The notes below the pieces were generated by a model. It ran no database searches and was not told the DNA's origin. It saw only the letters and a program-made list of their open reading frames with translations. A stretch of 64,000 bases of DNA, from assembly GCF_001858025.1 (NCBI RefSeq), contig NZ_LZQD01000002.1:739781-803780 (forward strand), written 5' to 3'. Both the position numbers and the translations under genes were made by a program. Origin of the DNA: Trichormus sp. NMC-1. Lineage in GTDB: Bacteria > Cyanobacteriota > Cyanobacteriia > Cyanobacteriales > Nostocaceae. Position 1 is the first letter of the stretch. Each line of letters starts with the position of its first letter. Of this stretch, positions 37,365-46,927 are shown one piece after another.

Positions 37365-38474
37365 ATGCGAATCCTTCATATTACAAATCATGTCCAAAAA
37401 ATCGGTAACGGCATTGTCAATGTAGCAGTAGACTTAGCTTGTTTACAAACCAAAAAAGGTCTTGATGTTGCTGTCGCATCAGCAGGTGGAGAATACGAAG
37501 AATTATTAGCAGATCATGGTGTTTGCCATTTTCAACTAGATCAATCAAGAACGTCATTAAATATGATTAAAGCCTCTTGGCGTTATCGAGAAATTATCAA
37601 AGAATTTCAACCGGATATTGTTCATGCTCATATGATGACAGGAGTTGTGCTGGCGGGAATTTTCAGAAATAGTGGTAAATATAGTTTAGTTTCTACCGTA
37701 CATAATGAATTTCAACGTAGTGCCGTCCTCATGGGATTAGCAGATCGGGTAATTGCCGTTAGTCATGCAGTTGCTGATTCAATGGTTCGGCGTGGTATCC
37801 CAGCTAAAAAGTTGCGCGTGGTTGGTAACGGTACTTTAGGCAGTCCTCGGCATAAAAAAATTCAAGATTACCAACCGCTACCACTGCATCATCCGGCTAT
37901 CACTACTGTAGCTGGGATGTATAGCCGCAAAGGTATTAGTGAGTTGATTGACGCATTCACCATGATTGCGAAAGATTTTCCCCAAGCCCATCTTTATTTA
38001 GTAGGAGATGGTCCAGATCGGTCTATATTCGAGGCAATGGCGCAACGTACAGCTTTTGGTAATCGCATCCATTTTGAAGGTTTCCAACCAGAACCGCAAC
38101 GCTATATGTTAGCAACGGATATCTTTGTCCTTGCTTCACATTGCGAATCTTTTGGTTTGGTGCTGACAGAGGCACGAGAAGCCAGTTGTGCAATTGTAGC
38201 GAGTGATGTAGATGGTATTCCTGAAACTTTGGATCATCGTCAAGCTGGTGTATTAGTACCACCCAAAGATAGCCAAACCTTAGCTAGTGCTTTGACGCAA
38301 TTACTCAGCAATCCTGAACTACTAGACAAGTGGAAATTCCGTGCCACACAAAACCTAGAACGCTTCAGTGTAGCGCGGGTAAATGAAGAAACACTGGCTG
38401 TATACCGTGAGTTAAGCAGAAATTATGATGTCTTCAGAATCATGAGAACAAGAGAATTGGTAGTCGGTAAATAG
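37365..38474 (+). CDS. Glycosyltransferase family 4
   Basis: A 369-residue GT4. The N-terminus MRILHITNHVQKIGNGIVNV has the G-N-G-I-V loop in place of GGAE. Donor domain: VAGMYSRKGISELIDAFTMI, HFEGFQPEPQRYMLATDIFV and the EX7E region ESFGLVLTEAREASCAIVAS, then DGIPETLDHRQAGVLVPPKD. It is the only GT4 on the + strand, following the PIG-L deacetylase. A deacetylase-glycosyltransferase pair suggests shared work on one amino sugar. Confidence 0.87.
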   Translation: MRILHITNHVQKIGNGIVNVAVDLACLQTKKGLDVAVASAGGEYEELLADHGVCHFQLDQSRTSLNMIKASWRYREIIKEFQPDIVHAHMMTGVVLAGIFRNSGKYSLVSTVHNEFQRSAVLMGLADRVIAVSHAVADSMVRRGIPAKKLRVVGNGTLGSPRHKKIQDYQPLPLHHPAITTVAGMYSRKGISELIDAFTMIAKDFPQAHLYLVGDGPDRSIFEAMAQRTAFGNRIHFEGFQPEPQRYMLATDIFVLASHCESFGLVLTEAREASCAIVASDVDGIPETLDHRQAGVLVPPKDSQTLASALTQLLSNPELLDKWKFRATQNLERFSVARVNEETLAVYRELSRNYDVFRIMRTRELVVGK

Positions 38475-38606
38475 ATTGCCAGATGGAAAATTGTTGTCAC
38501 CATGAATCGTGAATGTTGGGTTATGACAAGGTTTGGTGATTTATAGCCGTGGACAGGGTGGTTAGGACATCAATTGATAATGGAACTCCCACTACAAGAG
38601 GGTTTT

Positions 38607-38723
<117 letters not shown>

Positions 38724-38760
38724 GATATTAATTATCATTACTGAAATCAGCGAGAAACCT

Positions 38761-39642
38761 TTAATCAAGATGAATCCATTCCTTTTGGCTCAGATGCATA
38801 GCAATGCCTTTCTCATAATAAGCTGCTTCATTGATAAAGACGGGATAAACAGTAGACTCTCCCTGATAAAGAATATCTTTGCCTGTAAAAGTTTGAAATA
38901 TGGGATCACCTGGATGCAAGGGTTCATAGTCTTTAAACTGAAGTTGGGGATGAATCATCGCTTCAATTTCCCCATCTTTATTTCTAGGGTAATCAACAGA
39001 ACCAATAGATTTATAAAGTGTCAGGGTATTGTTAATTAAAGGAATTTTACCTTGATTATATTCTTCAAAATACTGTAAAATTGCATATATAAGCTGTTCC
39101 GTTTGTTGGAATAGTTCTGCATCTAAAATACCCTGAGCTACAGCACCAACTTCTATAGCAAAACCCAATTGGCATAAAGAACGAAGAAAACCACTACCTC
39201 TGAGTTGCTGATGACTATAAACTTTTACCAAAGGATTAATCGCACTCAAATTAGCTGCTAACTGAAGTAGAAACGGATGCATATTACCAAGAATAATACA
39301 TAATCCCATGTTGGACGTTGTGGTATGTAAATCAATAATTGCGTCCACGAATTCCTGGTTTTGTGGTTGCAATATTTGTTTAATTTCTTTAGCCCGCAAT
39401 TCTTCGTAAATGGAGGAGGTAGGAGATTGAAAATTGTCAACAGTAAAGCAACGATTTAAATCTTTATCAATGTATCGTCTTCTGGCAGCGATAGCTTTGG
39501 GATTACCGAGTAATGCCAAAGTTTCAAAACTTGCTTTATTAATTAAATTTGGATATTGCTGAAACTTTTTAACTAGGTAAACTCCTGTTAACTCATTACC
39601 GTGACTTCCTCCCACAATTGCCACCCGGTTGATTTGATTCAT
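38761..39642 (-). CDS. Aspartoacylase / succinylglutamate desuccinylase family
   Basis: A zinc carboxypeptidase-like amidohydrolase of 293 residues. The zinc ligands H14 and E17 are in [10 protein letters not shown], and the third histidine is in [10 protein letters not shown] (about 105). [20 protein letters not shown] and [10 protein letters not shown] are typical of aspartoacylases that split N-acylated aspartate. The cyanobacterial physiological substrate is not established. It is flanked by repeats and its link with the polysaccharide genes may be incidental. Confidence 0.9.
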   Translation of the reverse strand: MNQINRVAIVGGSHGNELTGVYLVKKFQQYPNLINKASFETLALLGNPKAIAARRRYIDKDLNRCFTVDNFQSPTSSIYEELRAKEIKQILQPQNQEFVDAIIDLHTTTSNMGLCIILGNMHPFLLQLAANLSAINPLVKVYSHQQLRGSGFLRSLCQLGFAIEVGAVAQGILDAELFQQTEQLIYAILQYFEEYNQGKIPLINNTLTLYKSIGSVDYPRNKDGEIEAMIHPQLQFKDYEPLHPGDPIFQTFTGKDILYQGESTVYPVFINEAAYYEKGIAMHLSQKEWIHLD

Positions 39643-39824
39643 AAGCGCCTCATGTATAAATTATTATCATAATAGCGGAAATTGTCTGCCAATTTTAATT
39701 TATAGGACACATAATAGGTTAGTCCTCTGTTTTCACTCAACGGCATATTTAAACTGCATAGTTTTGATTTTTAGGAAAAAGCCAAAATATCGAGCGAATT
39801 GAAGTCGTACCCCAGTTCATTCAA

Positions 39825-39852
39825 GTAGAGACGTTGCATGCAACGTCTCTAC
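39825..39852. repeat. 28-bp perfect palindrome (GTAGAGACGTT family)
   Basis: GTAGAGACGTTGCA and its exact reverse complement. A sister copy at 56649-56676 has compensating changes on both arms (GTAGAGACGTTCCA and its complement), showing selection for, or copying of, the hairpin. Both lie between polysaccharide genes. Confidence 0.85.
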
Positions 39853-39920
39853 ATTGTTTCGTATTTTTTTGATTATGGTCTATGCAACAAACATGATGTT
39901 ACACATCTATAGTATGACCC

Positions 39921-41069
39921 TTATGATGTGATTCTTTTGGGCATTTTTTCTAAAACAGTTGGCACCTGTGAGCGAATAACATTAATCAAGTTTTGGGCAT
40001 AACGTTGTGTGGAGAATTGCAGGGCGCGTTGTCGTGCTGCTAATGCCACAGTTTGGGCAAAATCTGGGTTGTGAAGATAGTGGAGAATAGCTTGGGCTAA
40101 TGCGTCTTTATTGTCGTAAGGTGTTAACAATCCATTAACAGCATCGGTAATAATCTCCCTTGGCCCCCCAGCACTGCCAGCAATAACTGGTTTACCCAAG
40201 GCCATAGCTTCGATAATTACAATCCCAAACGGCTCTTGATCAGAAGCATGAACAAATATATCCATTGCTTGTACCCATTCCGGGACGTTACGCTGTAACC
40301 CTGCCATAATTATGCGATCGCTCAGTCCCAAATCTGTTATTTGTTTTTTTAAGAAATCCTCATAATCTGCTTCTAAATCATGCTTACCACCAATTATCAC
40401 AGCATGAGCATCAGGATATTTTTGCAAAACTTCGGGCATTGCTTCAACCAATACGTGCATTCCCTTCCAGCGTTGTAAGCGGCCGACAATGCCAATCAAA
40501 GGACCATGCATTGGTAAACCGAGCTTTTGGCGTGCTTCTGCTGGAGTGGGCAACACAGCAGGCTCGAATCGGTCTAAGGCGACACCGGGGTAAACTAAGG
40601 GTGTTGGTCTGTGAGGCCAAATTTGTGACTGTGCTTGTTGTCCATCTTGGGAGAGGGTGATAATTGCCTGGGCTGGGATGAAAGTAGCAAGACGCACCAA
40701 CCAAGATTTGTGATTAGGAACTTCTAGTTGATACCACAAAGCAGGCAACCCTGCCAACATTGCCGCTAGTCCCCCAATGATGTGGGTGATCCACATCCAA
40801 TTGAGGATCATATCTGCACCTTCATGGCGTGCGATCGCGGCGATGCGGAAAATAGTCGCAACAAAACGATGGATTTGACGCAAACGGCCACTTTCGACAA
40901 CTCTTGTATCAATGCCCAGATTCCTCACTTGTTCCACCATTGGACCATCTTCTAAGAAGATCGCCAACCATTCCACATCGGCATTACGTCCTTGTTGCAT
41001 CAAATCCCAAAACATCATTTCACCGCCGCCTCTTTGCTCGGCTAACGGCATAATCGCGATTACCTTCAT
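39921..41069 (-). CDS. Glycosyltransferase family 4
   Basis: A 382-residue GT4 starting MKVIAIMPLAEQRGGGEMMF (GGGE acceptor loop). Donor domain: IGIVGRLQRWKGMHVLVEAM, IIMAGLQRNVPEWVQAMDIF and EPFGIVIIEAMALGKPVIAG (EX7E), then GGPREIITDAVNGLLTPYDN. It starts 3 bp after the stop of the upstream polymerase-like gene, so the two are tightly co-translated. It is the last gene of a long - strand operon. Confidence 0.9.
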   Translation of the reverse strand: MKVIAIMPLAEQRGGGEMMFWDLMQQGRNADVEWLAIFLEDGPMVEQVRNLGIDTRVVESGRLRQIHRFVATIFRIAAIARHEGADMILNWMWITHIIGGLAAMLAGLPALWYQLEVPNHKSWLVRLATFIPAQAIITLSQDGQQAQSQIWPHRPTPLVYPGVALDRFEPAVLPTPAEARQKLGLPMHGPLIGIVGRLQRWKGMHVLVEAMPEVLQKYPDAHAVIIGGKHDLEADYEDFLKKQITDLGLSDRIIMAGLQRNVPEWVQAMDIFVHASDQEPFGIVIIEAMALGKPVIAGSAGGPREIITDAVNGLLTPYDNKDALAQAILHYLHNPDFAQTVALAARQRALQFSTQRYAQNLINVIRSQVPTVLEKMPKRITS

Positions 41070-41072
41070 AAT

Positions 41073-42503
41073 TTAAGCCTTAATTCCTTGATGTTGATAA
41101 TACTTATGTGCTGCCATAGCCATCGCAAAAAATCCCCAGAGAATCATACCTGCTACACTCAACATCCCGCTACCAATAACTAGTTGTGTACAAGAACTAA
41201 TTGCGATCGCACGGGCAGCACTGACAAAACTATCAAACCGCGCTTCAGTATATTGGCTGACGGTAAAAATCATTAAGATTAATGCACCCAGATAAGGAAT
41301 GCCTCCGAACCAACCCAATGTAAAAAAGATATCTAAAATGCCACTATCAATGACCAGTACTTCTATTTGTCCCGTTTTTTCGTTGACTTTCCAGATATTT
41401 CCTAAACCGTTACCGAACCCATTAGTCAGGGCTAAACTGAGATTTCTGTCATAACTCCCTGATCTATCCTTTAAGCTGCCATCTTCTTGCAAATTAGTAA
41501 AAGTTTCTAATCTAGAAGTCACAACTTTGTTAATTGGTTCTATAGTTAGCAAGGGTAAAACACACATTGCCATCACCAAAATGATAGTAATTAAGCGCAT
41601 TTGAATTCTGGCTTTAACCGAACCCATAATCATAATTATCCCCAGTAACCAACCGCCCCAATTAGTCCTTGCTTGTGCCAGCAAAAATGATAAATAGCCC
41701 ACGGCTGAAGCCGGAAAAATTAAAGGACCTGAACTGGTGAATAATAACAACAACCCAGCTTGCATAACAGCACCAAATGGGCCGACTGAATGCATTGTAC
41801 TCCAAACGCGCATCCCAAAAGGTACAGGATCTCCAGAACTGGTAAACATTTTTGATTCTATCAACCAGTATGTGTCCCACTCAGGAGCAACCACAAATTG
41901 ATATATACCGTAAGCTCCTATGATTAAAACACACCAGAGAAATGTCCTCTGAATGTGCTGACGGTAACTGGGATAATCTCGCCAATTTGTAAATAAGTGA
42001 AACCCAAAAATAATGGGACTCACCCAGTCTAGAAAACCCCGGATCACCGGAATTGGTTGATTGTAAATTAGACCAACCAAACAACCATAACATACCCCAA
42101 TAAAACCTAAAAGAAAAGGCAAACCACCTTGACGAATTGTGCTAGGAATATATTTTAAGAAAGTTGCAATAGTCACAAACACCACTAAATAAGGTGCTAT
42201 GAGCATTTGACGGGTAGGGTCCCAGCCCACACGATAGTCAACTAACCGAGCCAGCAAGGGTGAAAGAAACCATATCCACCAAGTGAAGCCAATGTAGAGT
42301 AAGGGATGCCGCAAATATAAAAATATAGCTACCATCAAAGCGGTTGCAGGAAAAACTAAGCGCAACATCCCAGCACTAATAAAATAACCAGATGTTATGA
42401 CAAAAAGGAAGCCAATAATGACTATCCAAGCCTGTGCTGCTCGTTGTTGAGGATAAAAGTTTTGTCGTGAAAAGCTATTAAAAAGTATTTGTTTGGAAAT
42501 CAC
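41073..42503 (-). CDS. O-antigen polymerase/ligase-like membrane protein
   Basis: A 476-residue protein with about eleven hydrophobic segments, the first near 26-60 (VIIGFLFVITSGYFISAGML and following). A large loop (about 330-390) contains RLETFTNLQEDGSLKDRSGSYDRN and GNGLGN, as in Wzy/WaaL-type proteins, which have an extracytoplasmic loop with conserved arginines. It probably polymerises lipid-linked repeat units at the membrane. It lies 3 bp before a GT4 and about 100 bp after a GT2. The assignment rests on topology and context, because the family is poorly conserved. Confidence 0.75.
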   Translation of the reverse strand: MISKQILFNSFSRQNFYPQQRAAQAWIVIIGFLFVITSGYFISAGMLRLVFPATALMVAIFLYLRHPLLYIGFTWWIWFLSPLLARLVDYRVGWDPTRQMLIAPYLVVFVTIATFLKYIPSTIRQGGLPFLLGFIGVCYGCLVGLIYNQPIPVIRGFLDWVSPIIFGFHLFTNWRDYPSYRQHIQRTFLWCVLIIGAYGIYQFVVAPEWDTYWLIESKMFTSSGDPVPFGMRVWSTMHSVGPFGAVMQAGLLLLFTSSGPLIFPASAVGYLSFLLAQARTNWGGWLLGIIMIMGSVKARIQMRLITIILVMAMCVLPLLTIEPINKVVTSRLETFTNLQEDGSLKDRSGSYDRNLSLALTNGFGNGLGNIWKVNEKTGQIEVLVIDSGILDIFFTLGWFGGIPYLGALILMIFTVSQYTEARFDSFVSAARAIAISSCTQLVIGSGMLSVAGMILWGFFAMAMAAHKYYQHQGIKA

Positions 42504-42608
42504 TTTATTTTTGGTGATTGGTAATTGTTAATTGCAGACAGGAGCTTTCTCGAATTTGGTGAGTGTAAGTTCCTGTGAAAAAGGTATGTTTAATTTTCAC
42601 AGCAGATT

Positions 42609-43598
42609 TCAGCTTGCAGGAGGTACAGAATTTAAGAACAAAGCTATATAGAAAGAGAGTTTCAACCCTGTTCCCTGCCGTAATTGATTTGTTTGCCATC
42701 CTTGCCAACGTCCACGCAAAGATGCCAGCATTTTTTTACTGACTAATCTGCCTTGACTGGGGAGAAATCTCAGCCATTGCACCAGCCCTAAACTATCTCT
42801 CGTGCCTACTAATACTGCCCACAATAAAAAAATAATTTGTCGTAGAGGAGAGAAATGTTCTAATAAAACTAGCGTTTCGTTATGGACTAAATTAGTGTAG
42901 GCAATTTCATTAAAATGTTGGCGTTGGTCTTCATCAAAACGTTGGGCTGGATAATGATTTACGGCAACACTAGGATCATAAATTATCTTCCAACTAGCCC
43001 GTTTTAAAGCTAGACTAAATGCCATATCGCAATGTACTTGCGCTCCTGTACCTCGCAAATTTTCATCAAAACGCAATTGCCCAATCGCTTGATGACGATA
43101 ACTCATGTTCACGCCCTTGAGAACATCGACTTCGCGGGCTGCTCCTACTCCTAGGTGATGGTTGCCAATTACTCGCCCCCACCACTGTAAACGCCCTACT
43201 ATTGAACGGGAGCCGTCTTCGATTCTGTTGGCTTGGTGTATCCAATCACGTCCGCCAACACCACCTATGCAACCATCGCTTTGAAAGTGAGCATTGATTT
43301 TTTCTAACCAATCAGGATAGGGGGCGGCATCATCATCAGTCATGGAAACAATGTCTCCCTCTACTACTGCTAGTCCTGTATTGAGGGCTGCTACCATCCC
43401 TGGAAGGGTGACTGTGACTGTTTGTAGTGGCAGGTTGTGGGACTGGAATTCGGAAAGAAATTGCCAAGTTTCCACATCAGAATCGCGGACAACTACTATT
43501 AATTGATCAACTGGTTTAGTTTGGGCTTGGAGCGCTAAAAGGCAGCGATGAAGATCCAAAGGACGGCGATAGGTGGGGATGAGAACTGTATTCCTCAT
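42609..43598 (-). CDS. Glycosyltransferase family 2
   Basis: A 329-residue GT-A enzyme starting MRNTVLIPTYRRPLDLHRCL. The nucleotide-binding VVRDSD (about 38-43) and the metal-binding SMTDDDAAPYPDWL (about 85-98; DDD in place of DXD) are clear, and the acceptor region has GTGAQVHCDMAFSLALK. The C-terminus (about 260-329) is hydrophobic/basic and may associate with the membrane. Its first 83 bases overlap the end of the upstream GT4, so translation is coupled. Confidence 0.87.
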   Translation of the reverse strand: MRNTVLIPTYRRPLDLHRCLLALQAQTKPVDQLIVVVRDSDVETWQFLSEFQSHNLPLQTVTVTLPGMVAALNTGLAVVEGDIVSMTDDDAAPYPDWLEKINAHFQSDGCIGGVGGRDWIHQANRIEDGSRSIVGRLQWWGRVIGNHHLGVGAAREVDVLKGVNMSYRHQAIGQLRFDENLRGTGAQVHCDMAFSLALKRASWKIIYDPSVAVNHYPAQRFDEDQRQHFNEIAYTNLVHNETLVLLEHFSPLRQIIFLLWAVLVGTRDSLGLVQWLRFLPSQGRLVSKKMLASLRGRWQGWQTNQLRQGTGLKLSFYIALFLNSVPPAS

Positions 43599-44727
43599 TT
43601 TTAATTAACTCTTCAAATAAATCTAGATAAGTTTGTGCCATAGTCGCCCAGCTATGTTGTTCAGCAACGGTACGAGCCGCTTTACTCATTTGCTGGCGTA
43701 GTGAGTCATCTTTTAAGGAAAACAAGGCAGTAGATAAAGCATCTATGTCATCTGTGTCAGGTAAAATAATTCCCGCTTCTGGTGTGACTAATTCTGCACC
43801 TCCTGTAGCAGTAGCAGTGATGACTGGTAATCCTGAAGCTAATGCTTCTAACAAAACAAGGCTACAAGCTTCATATCGGGAAGGAAAGACAAATAAATCT
43901 ACAGCCCGCATAATCTCGGCGATATCCCGTCGATATCCCACAAAATGCACTCGTTCACTTATGCCCAAAGCCTCTGCTAACTCTGGAAAGGGGCTACCTT
44001 CTGTTGTTCCTACTACCGCTAGGTGTAAATTAGGAACTTTTACTAAAGCTTGCAGCACTGTATCTAAGTTTTTTCTGGTGGTGCGAATATCGCCAGCAAA
44101 AAGTGCTAAAGTTACGTTTTCTGGTAGCCCTAATTTTTGGCGAGAAGTTATACCAGGAGAAAATTCTTGCAAGTCAACTCCATTGACAATGACACGAATC
44201 TTGCCCACAGGTACGCCAATATTAACTAATTCTTCAGCTACTTTTGCAGATACGGCGACGACTACTTTAGATTGCTGAAAAGCTTGTTTTTCCCAATAAG
44301 AATTGATAGCGCTGTAAAGCCATTGGTATAGCCCATAAGCATCTCGACGGTAACGAGAAATATGCACAGGCGATCGCCACCATGAACTATGGACAAAATG
44401 CACAGCATTCACATCAGTAGCGCCTATAGTAATGGCACCATTGGCTTTAATTAAATCAACTTCTCTACCATGTTGACGTAACCAGTCGCTGCTTTTTTTG
44501 GCAAATATAAAATTGCGAATAAATTCTGTAGGATATTCTTTCACGGGAATCGGAACCCAATTTACAGAGCTATTTTGTCCTAGCTCTGGTGCTATTTCAC
44601 TTGCTAATAATGTCAGATGATGACCACGACGAATTGCTTCTTGAACAACTTCATAGTTTACTCGTCCCTGACCATCACCTTTTTTAACTTTATGAGTTAC
44701 AATACAAAGTCTCACATACCACCTCAC
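43516..44727 (-). CDS. Glycosyltransferase family 4
   Basis: A 403-residue GT4. N-terminal VKKGDGQGRVNYEVVQEAIR has the acceptor loop. Donor domain: LFAGDIRTTRKNLDTVLQAL, VHFVGYRRDIAEIMRAVDLF and EACSLVLLEALASGLPVITA (EX7E), then GGAELVTPEAGIILPDTDD. The final 25 residues (YSSHPHLSPSFGSSSLPFSAP) are unlike GT4 tails and lie in the 83-bp overlap with the next gene, so they may reflect loss of an earlier stop codon. Confidence 0.88.
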   Translation of the reverse strand: MRWYVRLCIVTHKVKKGDGQGRVNYEVVQEAIRRGHHLTLLASEIAPELGQNSSVNWVPIPVKEYPTEFIRNFIFAKKSSDWLRQHGREVDLIKANGAITIGATDVNAVHFVHSSWWRSPVHISRYRRDAYGLYQWLYSAINSYWEKQAFQQSKVVVAVSAKVAEELVNIGVPVGKIRVIVNGVDLQEFSPGITSRQKLGLPENVTLALFAGDIRTTRKNLDTVLQALVKVPNLHLAVVGTTEGSPFPELAEALGISERVHFVGYRRDIAEIMRAVDLFVFPSRYEACSLVLLEALASGLPVITATATGGAELVTPEAGIILPDTDDIDALSTALFSLKDDSLRQQMSKAARTVAEQHSWATMAQTYLDLFEELIKNEEYSSHPHLSPSFGSSSLPFSAPSPN

Positions 44728-44747
44728 TTTTAAATGAATTGCTAACT

Positions 44748-45743
44748 CTATGATTTTGCTATTTTCAGTAATTGATTTGCTAATGCTGGCGGACTTAAAC
44801 TGATAGTTAGTGATGCCATAGTTCGCACATTAAATTTTTGTGCTTTCAGGGCTTGCCAAAGATAAGAACGCGCTTCTGCTATTTCCTGATTTCGCATCAA
44901 GCCAATGCCTAAAGTTGTATGAGATTCTAACCATTTTTGTTGAAAGTGAGATTTAAATTCCGCAAGGTGAGGGTCTTCCATAAATTGTTTGTAACAAAAC
45001 AATTCGCTTTTGGCTTTGCGGATTTTTGCTTGAGCATCTCGACTACCACTGAGCATCGTATCACTTTGTTCATGGATACGATATCGCGTTAATTTTTCGG
45101 GATCATAGTAAACTCCATAACCTGAGATACAGGAGAGATATGTTAAATACAAATCCCACATACCACCAACTTCAGAGGGAATATTATCCCAATCAATAAT
45201 ATGATTACGAATCACGCAAGCAACAGCAGTGCCGATAGTTTTATCTATTAACCCAATCTTATTGAAAGATTTATGCACTCCTTTTTTTAAGATATCTCGC
45301 TTGAAAGCCTTGCTATTTCCAGCCGTATAATCATGATTGATATTCCCCTGGGAATCTATAAGATATTGATCGCAAAAAGCCAGAATTAAATCAGAATTTG
45401 CTTCTAGAGGTGGTACAAGCTTGGCTAAAAAATCTTCATTCCACATATCATCATCATGGAGACTAGCTACATATTTTCCTCGTGCCATTTTGAAAGCACT
45501 TAGCTGATTAGCCAGCATACCAATATTTTGTTTGTGTCGCCAAAATTTGATGCGTGAATCTTGGAAAGATTCAATTAGAGATTGAGGATTTTCAGGACTA
45601 CAATTATCAGAAACTATAATTTCAATATTTTGATAAGTCTGTTGAATTGCGCTAGAAATCGCCTGCTTTAGGTAATCGGGGCGATTATAAGTAGGAATAA
45701 TTACACTGACAAGAGGTTCGGGTAGTTTAGTATTAATAGACAT
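44748..45743 (-). CDS. Glycosyltransferase family 2
   Basis: A 331-residue GT-A enzyme: VSVIIPTYNRPDYLKQAISS, IEIIVSDNCSPENPQSLIES, then GKYVASLHDDDMWNEDFLAK with the DDD metal site (about 96-98). The last 20 residues are hydrophobic. It is part of the compact - strand glycosyltransferase operon, 20 bp before the next gene and 32 bp after the previous one. Sugar specificity is unknown. Confidence 0.88.
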   Translation of the reverse strand: MSINTKLPEPLVSVIIPTYNRPDYLKQAISSAIQQTYQNIEIIVSDNCSPENPQSLIESFQDSRIKFWRHKQNIGMLANQLSAFKMARGKYVASLHDDDMWNEDFLAKLVPPLEANSDLILAFCDQYLIDSQGNINHDYTAGNSKAFKRDILKKGVHKSFNKIGLIDKTIGTAVACVIRNHIIDWDNIPSEVGGMWDLYLTYLSCISGYGVYYDPEKLTRYRIHEQSDTMLSGSRDAQAKIRKAKSELFCYKQFMEDPHLAEFKSHFQQKWLESHTTLGIGLMRNQEIAEARSYLWQALKAQKFNVRTMASLTISLSPPALANQLLKIAKS

Positions 45744-45775
45744 AATTACAATTCGTTATTTTTTCATCTTTAGTC

Positions 45776-46915
45776 TTAAAAAGATCGAAAATCAGCAATG
45801 GTTTTGGTGTAAATTTTTTCCAATCGCTGAATGTGAACATCAAGAGTAAATTCTTGCTCAAACCAATGCCGACCTTGTTCACCCATTAATCGGCTTTTAT
45901 GATAGTTTGTAGCTAGTTCGTTGATGGCATCTGCCAATTTTTGAATATGATTAGCTGGGATGAGGATTCCTGTTTGACCATCTTGCACATATTCAGGAAT
46001 TCCGCCAACAGCACTAGCAATTACAGGACGATAATGAGCATAAGCTTCTAAAGTTACCAGACCGGCAGGTTCTGGCCAAAGACTAGGAAAAACTAGCGCC
46101 AAACACTGTTGATAAAGTGTATCTAGTTTTTCTTTATGACATCGACCATGCCAAGTAATGCGATCGCTCAAACCCATTTTTACTGCTAAGTTTTCCATGT
46201 TGGTTTTAATCCAACCTTCACCAGCAATATCAAGATGAATGCGGGAATCTGTCTTTGCTAAAGCTTTGATCAACCATTCAATTCCTTTATCTGGGACAAT
46301 TCGACCCACAAACAAAATTCGCTGATTTTGATGAATTTCTTTAGTTAAAGATGCAGTGGGATATTGAGAATCTTGCACACCGCAGTGAAGTGTAATCACC
46401 TGATCGGGTGATAACCCATTACTAATAATTTGCTCCCTTACATAATTACTATTAGCAATTATAGGAATCTTGATTTTTTTGGCAGTGCTGAGAAAATTAT
46501 AACCATTCTGCAAATTCTGAAATATTTTGTGCGGTCGGCGACTGCCACAACCATCTACCAAATGCCCCCAAGTACAGCCTAGGAGGTTCATATTGCGATC
46601 GCACGGTTTTTGGCGATCTGCTAAATATTTTGTCCCACTGGGGCAGTAGCTACAGTGATTATGCAGTGTAAAGACTGCTGGACATTCGCCACTCCATTCT
46701 GCTAAAAGTCCTGGGTCGTGAAGGTGGAGTAACTTACATTGACTTTGGTCTAAATTTTTGAAAGAATTAATATGGTGATTGCTCTCACCATGAATTGGCG
46801 AATTTATCAAAGAAGATATGTAAGTTTCTACTCCACCACTCCCACTAATATCAATACTAGAGCATTGGTAGAGCATCTTTTCTTGAGAAGATATGGTTTC
46901 ATTTATAGTTAACAT
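45776..46915 (-). CDS. Glycosyltransferase family 4
   Basis: A 379-residue GT4. SSIDISGSGGVETYISSLIN holds the GGVE loop. An unusual Cys-rich segment (HNHCSYCPSGTKYLADRQKP, then CDRNMNLLGCTWGHLVDGCG) lies at about 85-120 and could bind metal or form disulfides. Donor domain: ILFVGRIVPDKGIEWLIKAL, ITWHGRCHKEKLDTLYQQCL, EPAGLVTLEAYAHYRPVIAS and GGIPEYVQDGQTGILIPANH. It is located within the operon, 12 bp after the preceding gene. Confidence 0.88.
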   Translation of the reverse strand: MLTINETISSQEKMLYQCSSIDISGSGGVETYISSLINSPIHGESNHHINSFKNLDQSQCKLLHLHDPGLLAEWSGECPAVFTLHNHCSYCPSGTKYLADRQKPCDRNMNLLGCTWGHLVDGCGSRRPHKIFQNLQNGYNFLSTAKKIKIPIIANSNYVREQIISNGLSPDQVITLHCGVQDSQYPTASLTKEIHQNQRILFVGRIVPDKGIEWLIKALAKTDSRIHLDIAGEGWIKTNMENLAVKMGLSDRITWHGRCHKEKLDTLYQQCLALVFPSLWPEPAGLVTLEAYAHYRPVIASAVGGIPEYVQDGQTGILIPANHIQKLADAINELATNYHKSRLMGEQGRHWFEQEFTLDVHIQRLEKIYTKTIADFRSF

Positions 46916-46927
46916 TATTTTTCCTTC

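Noticed and set aside
43745..44278. 177-codon + strand frame
   Set aside because: It is antisense to the well supported GT4 gene 43516-44727.
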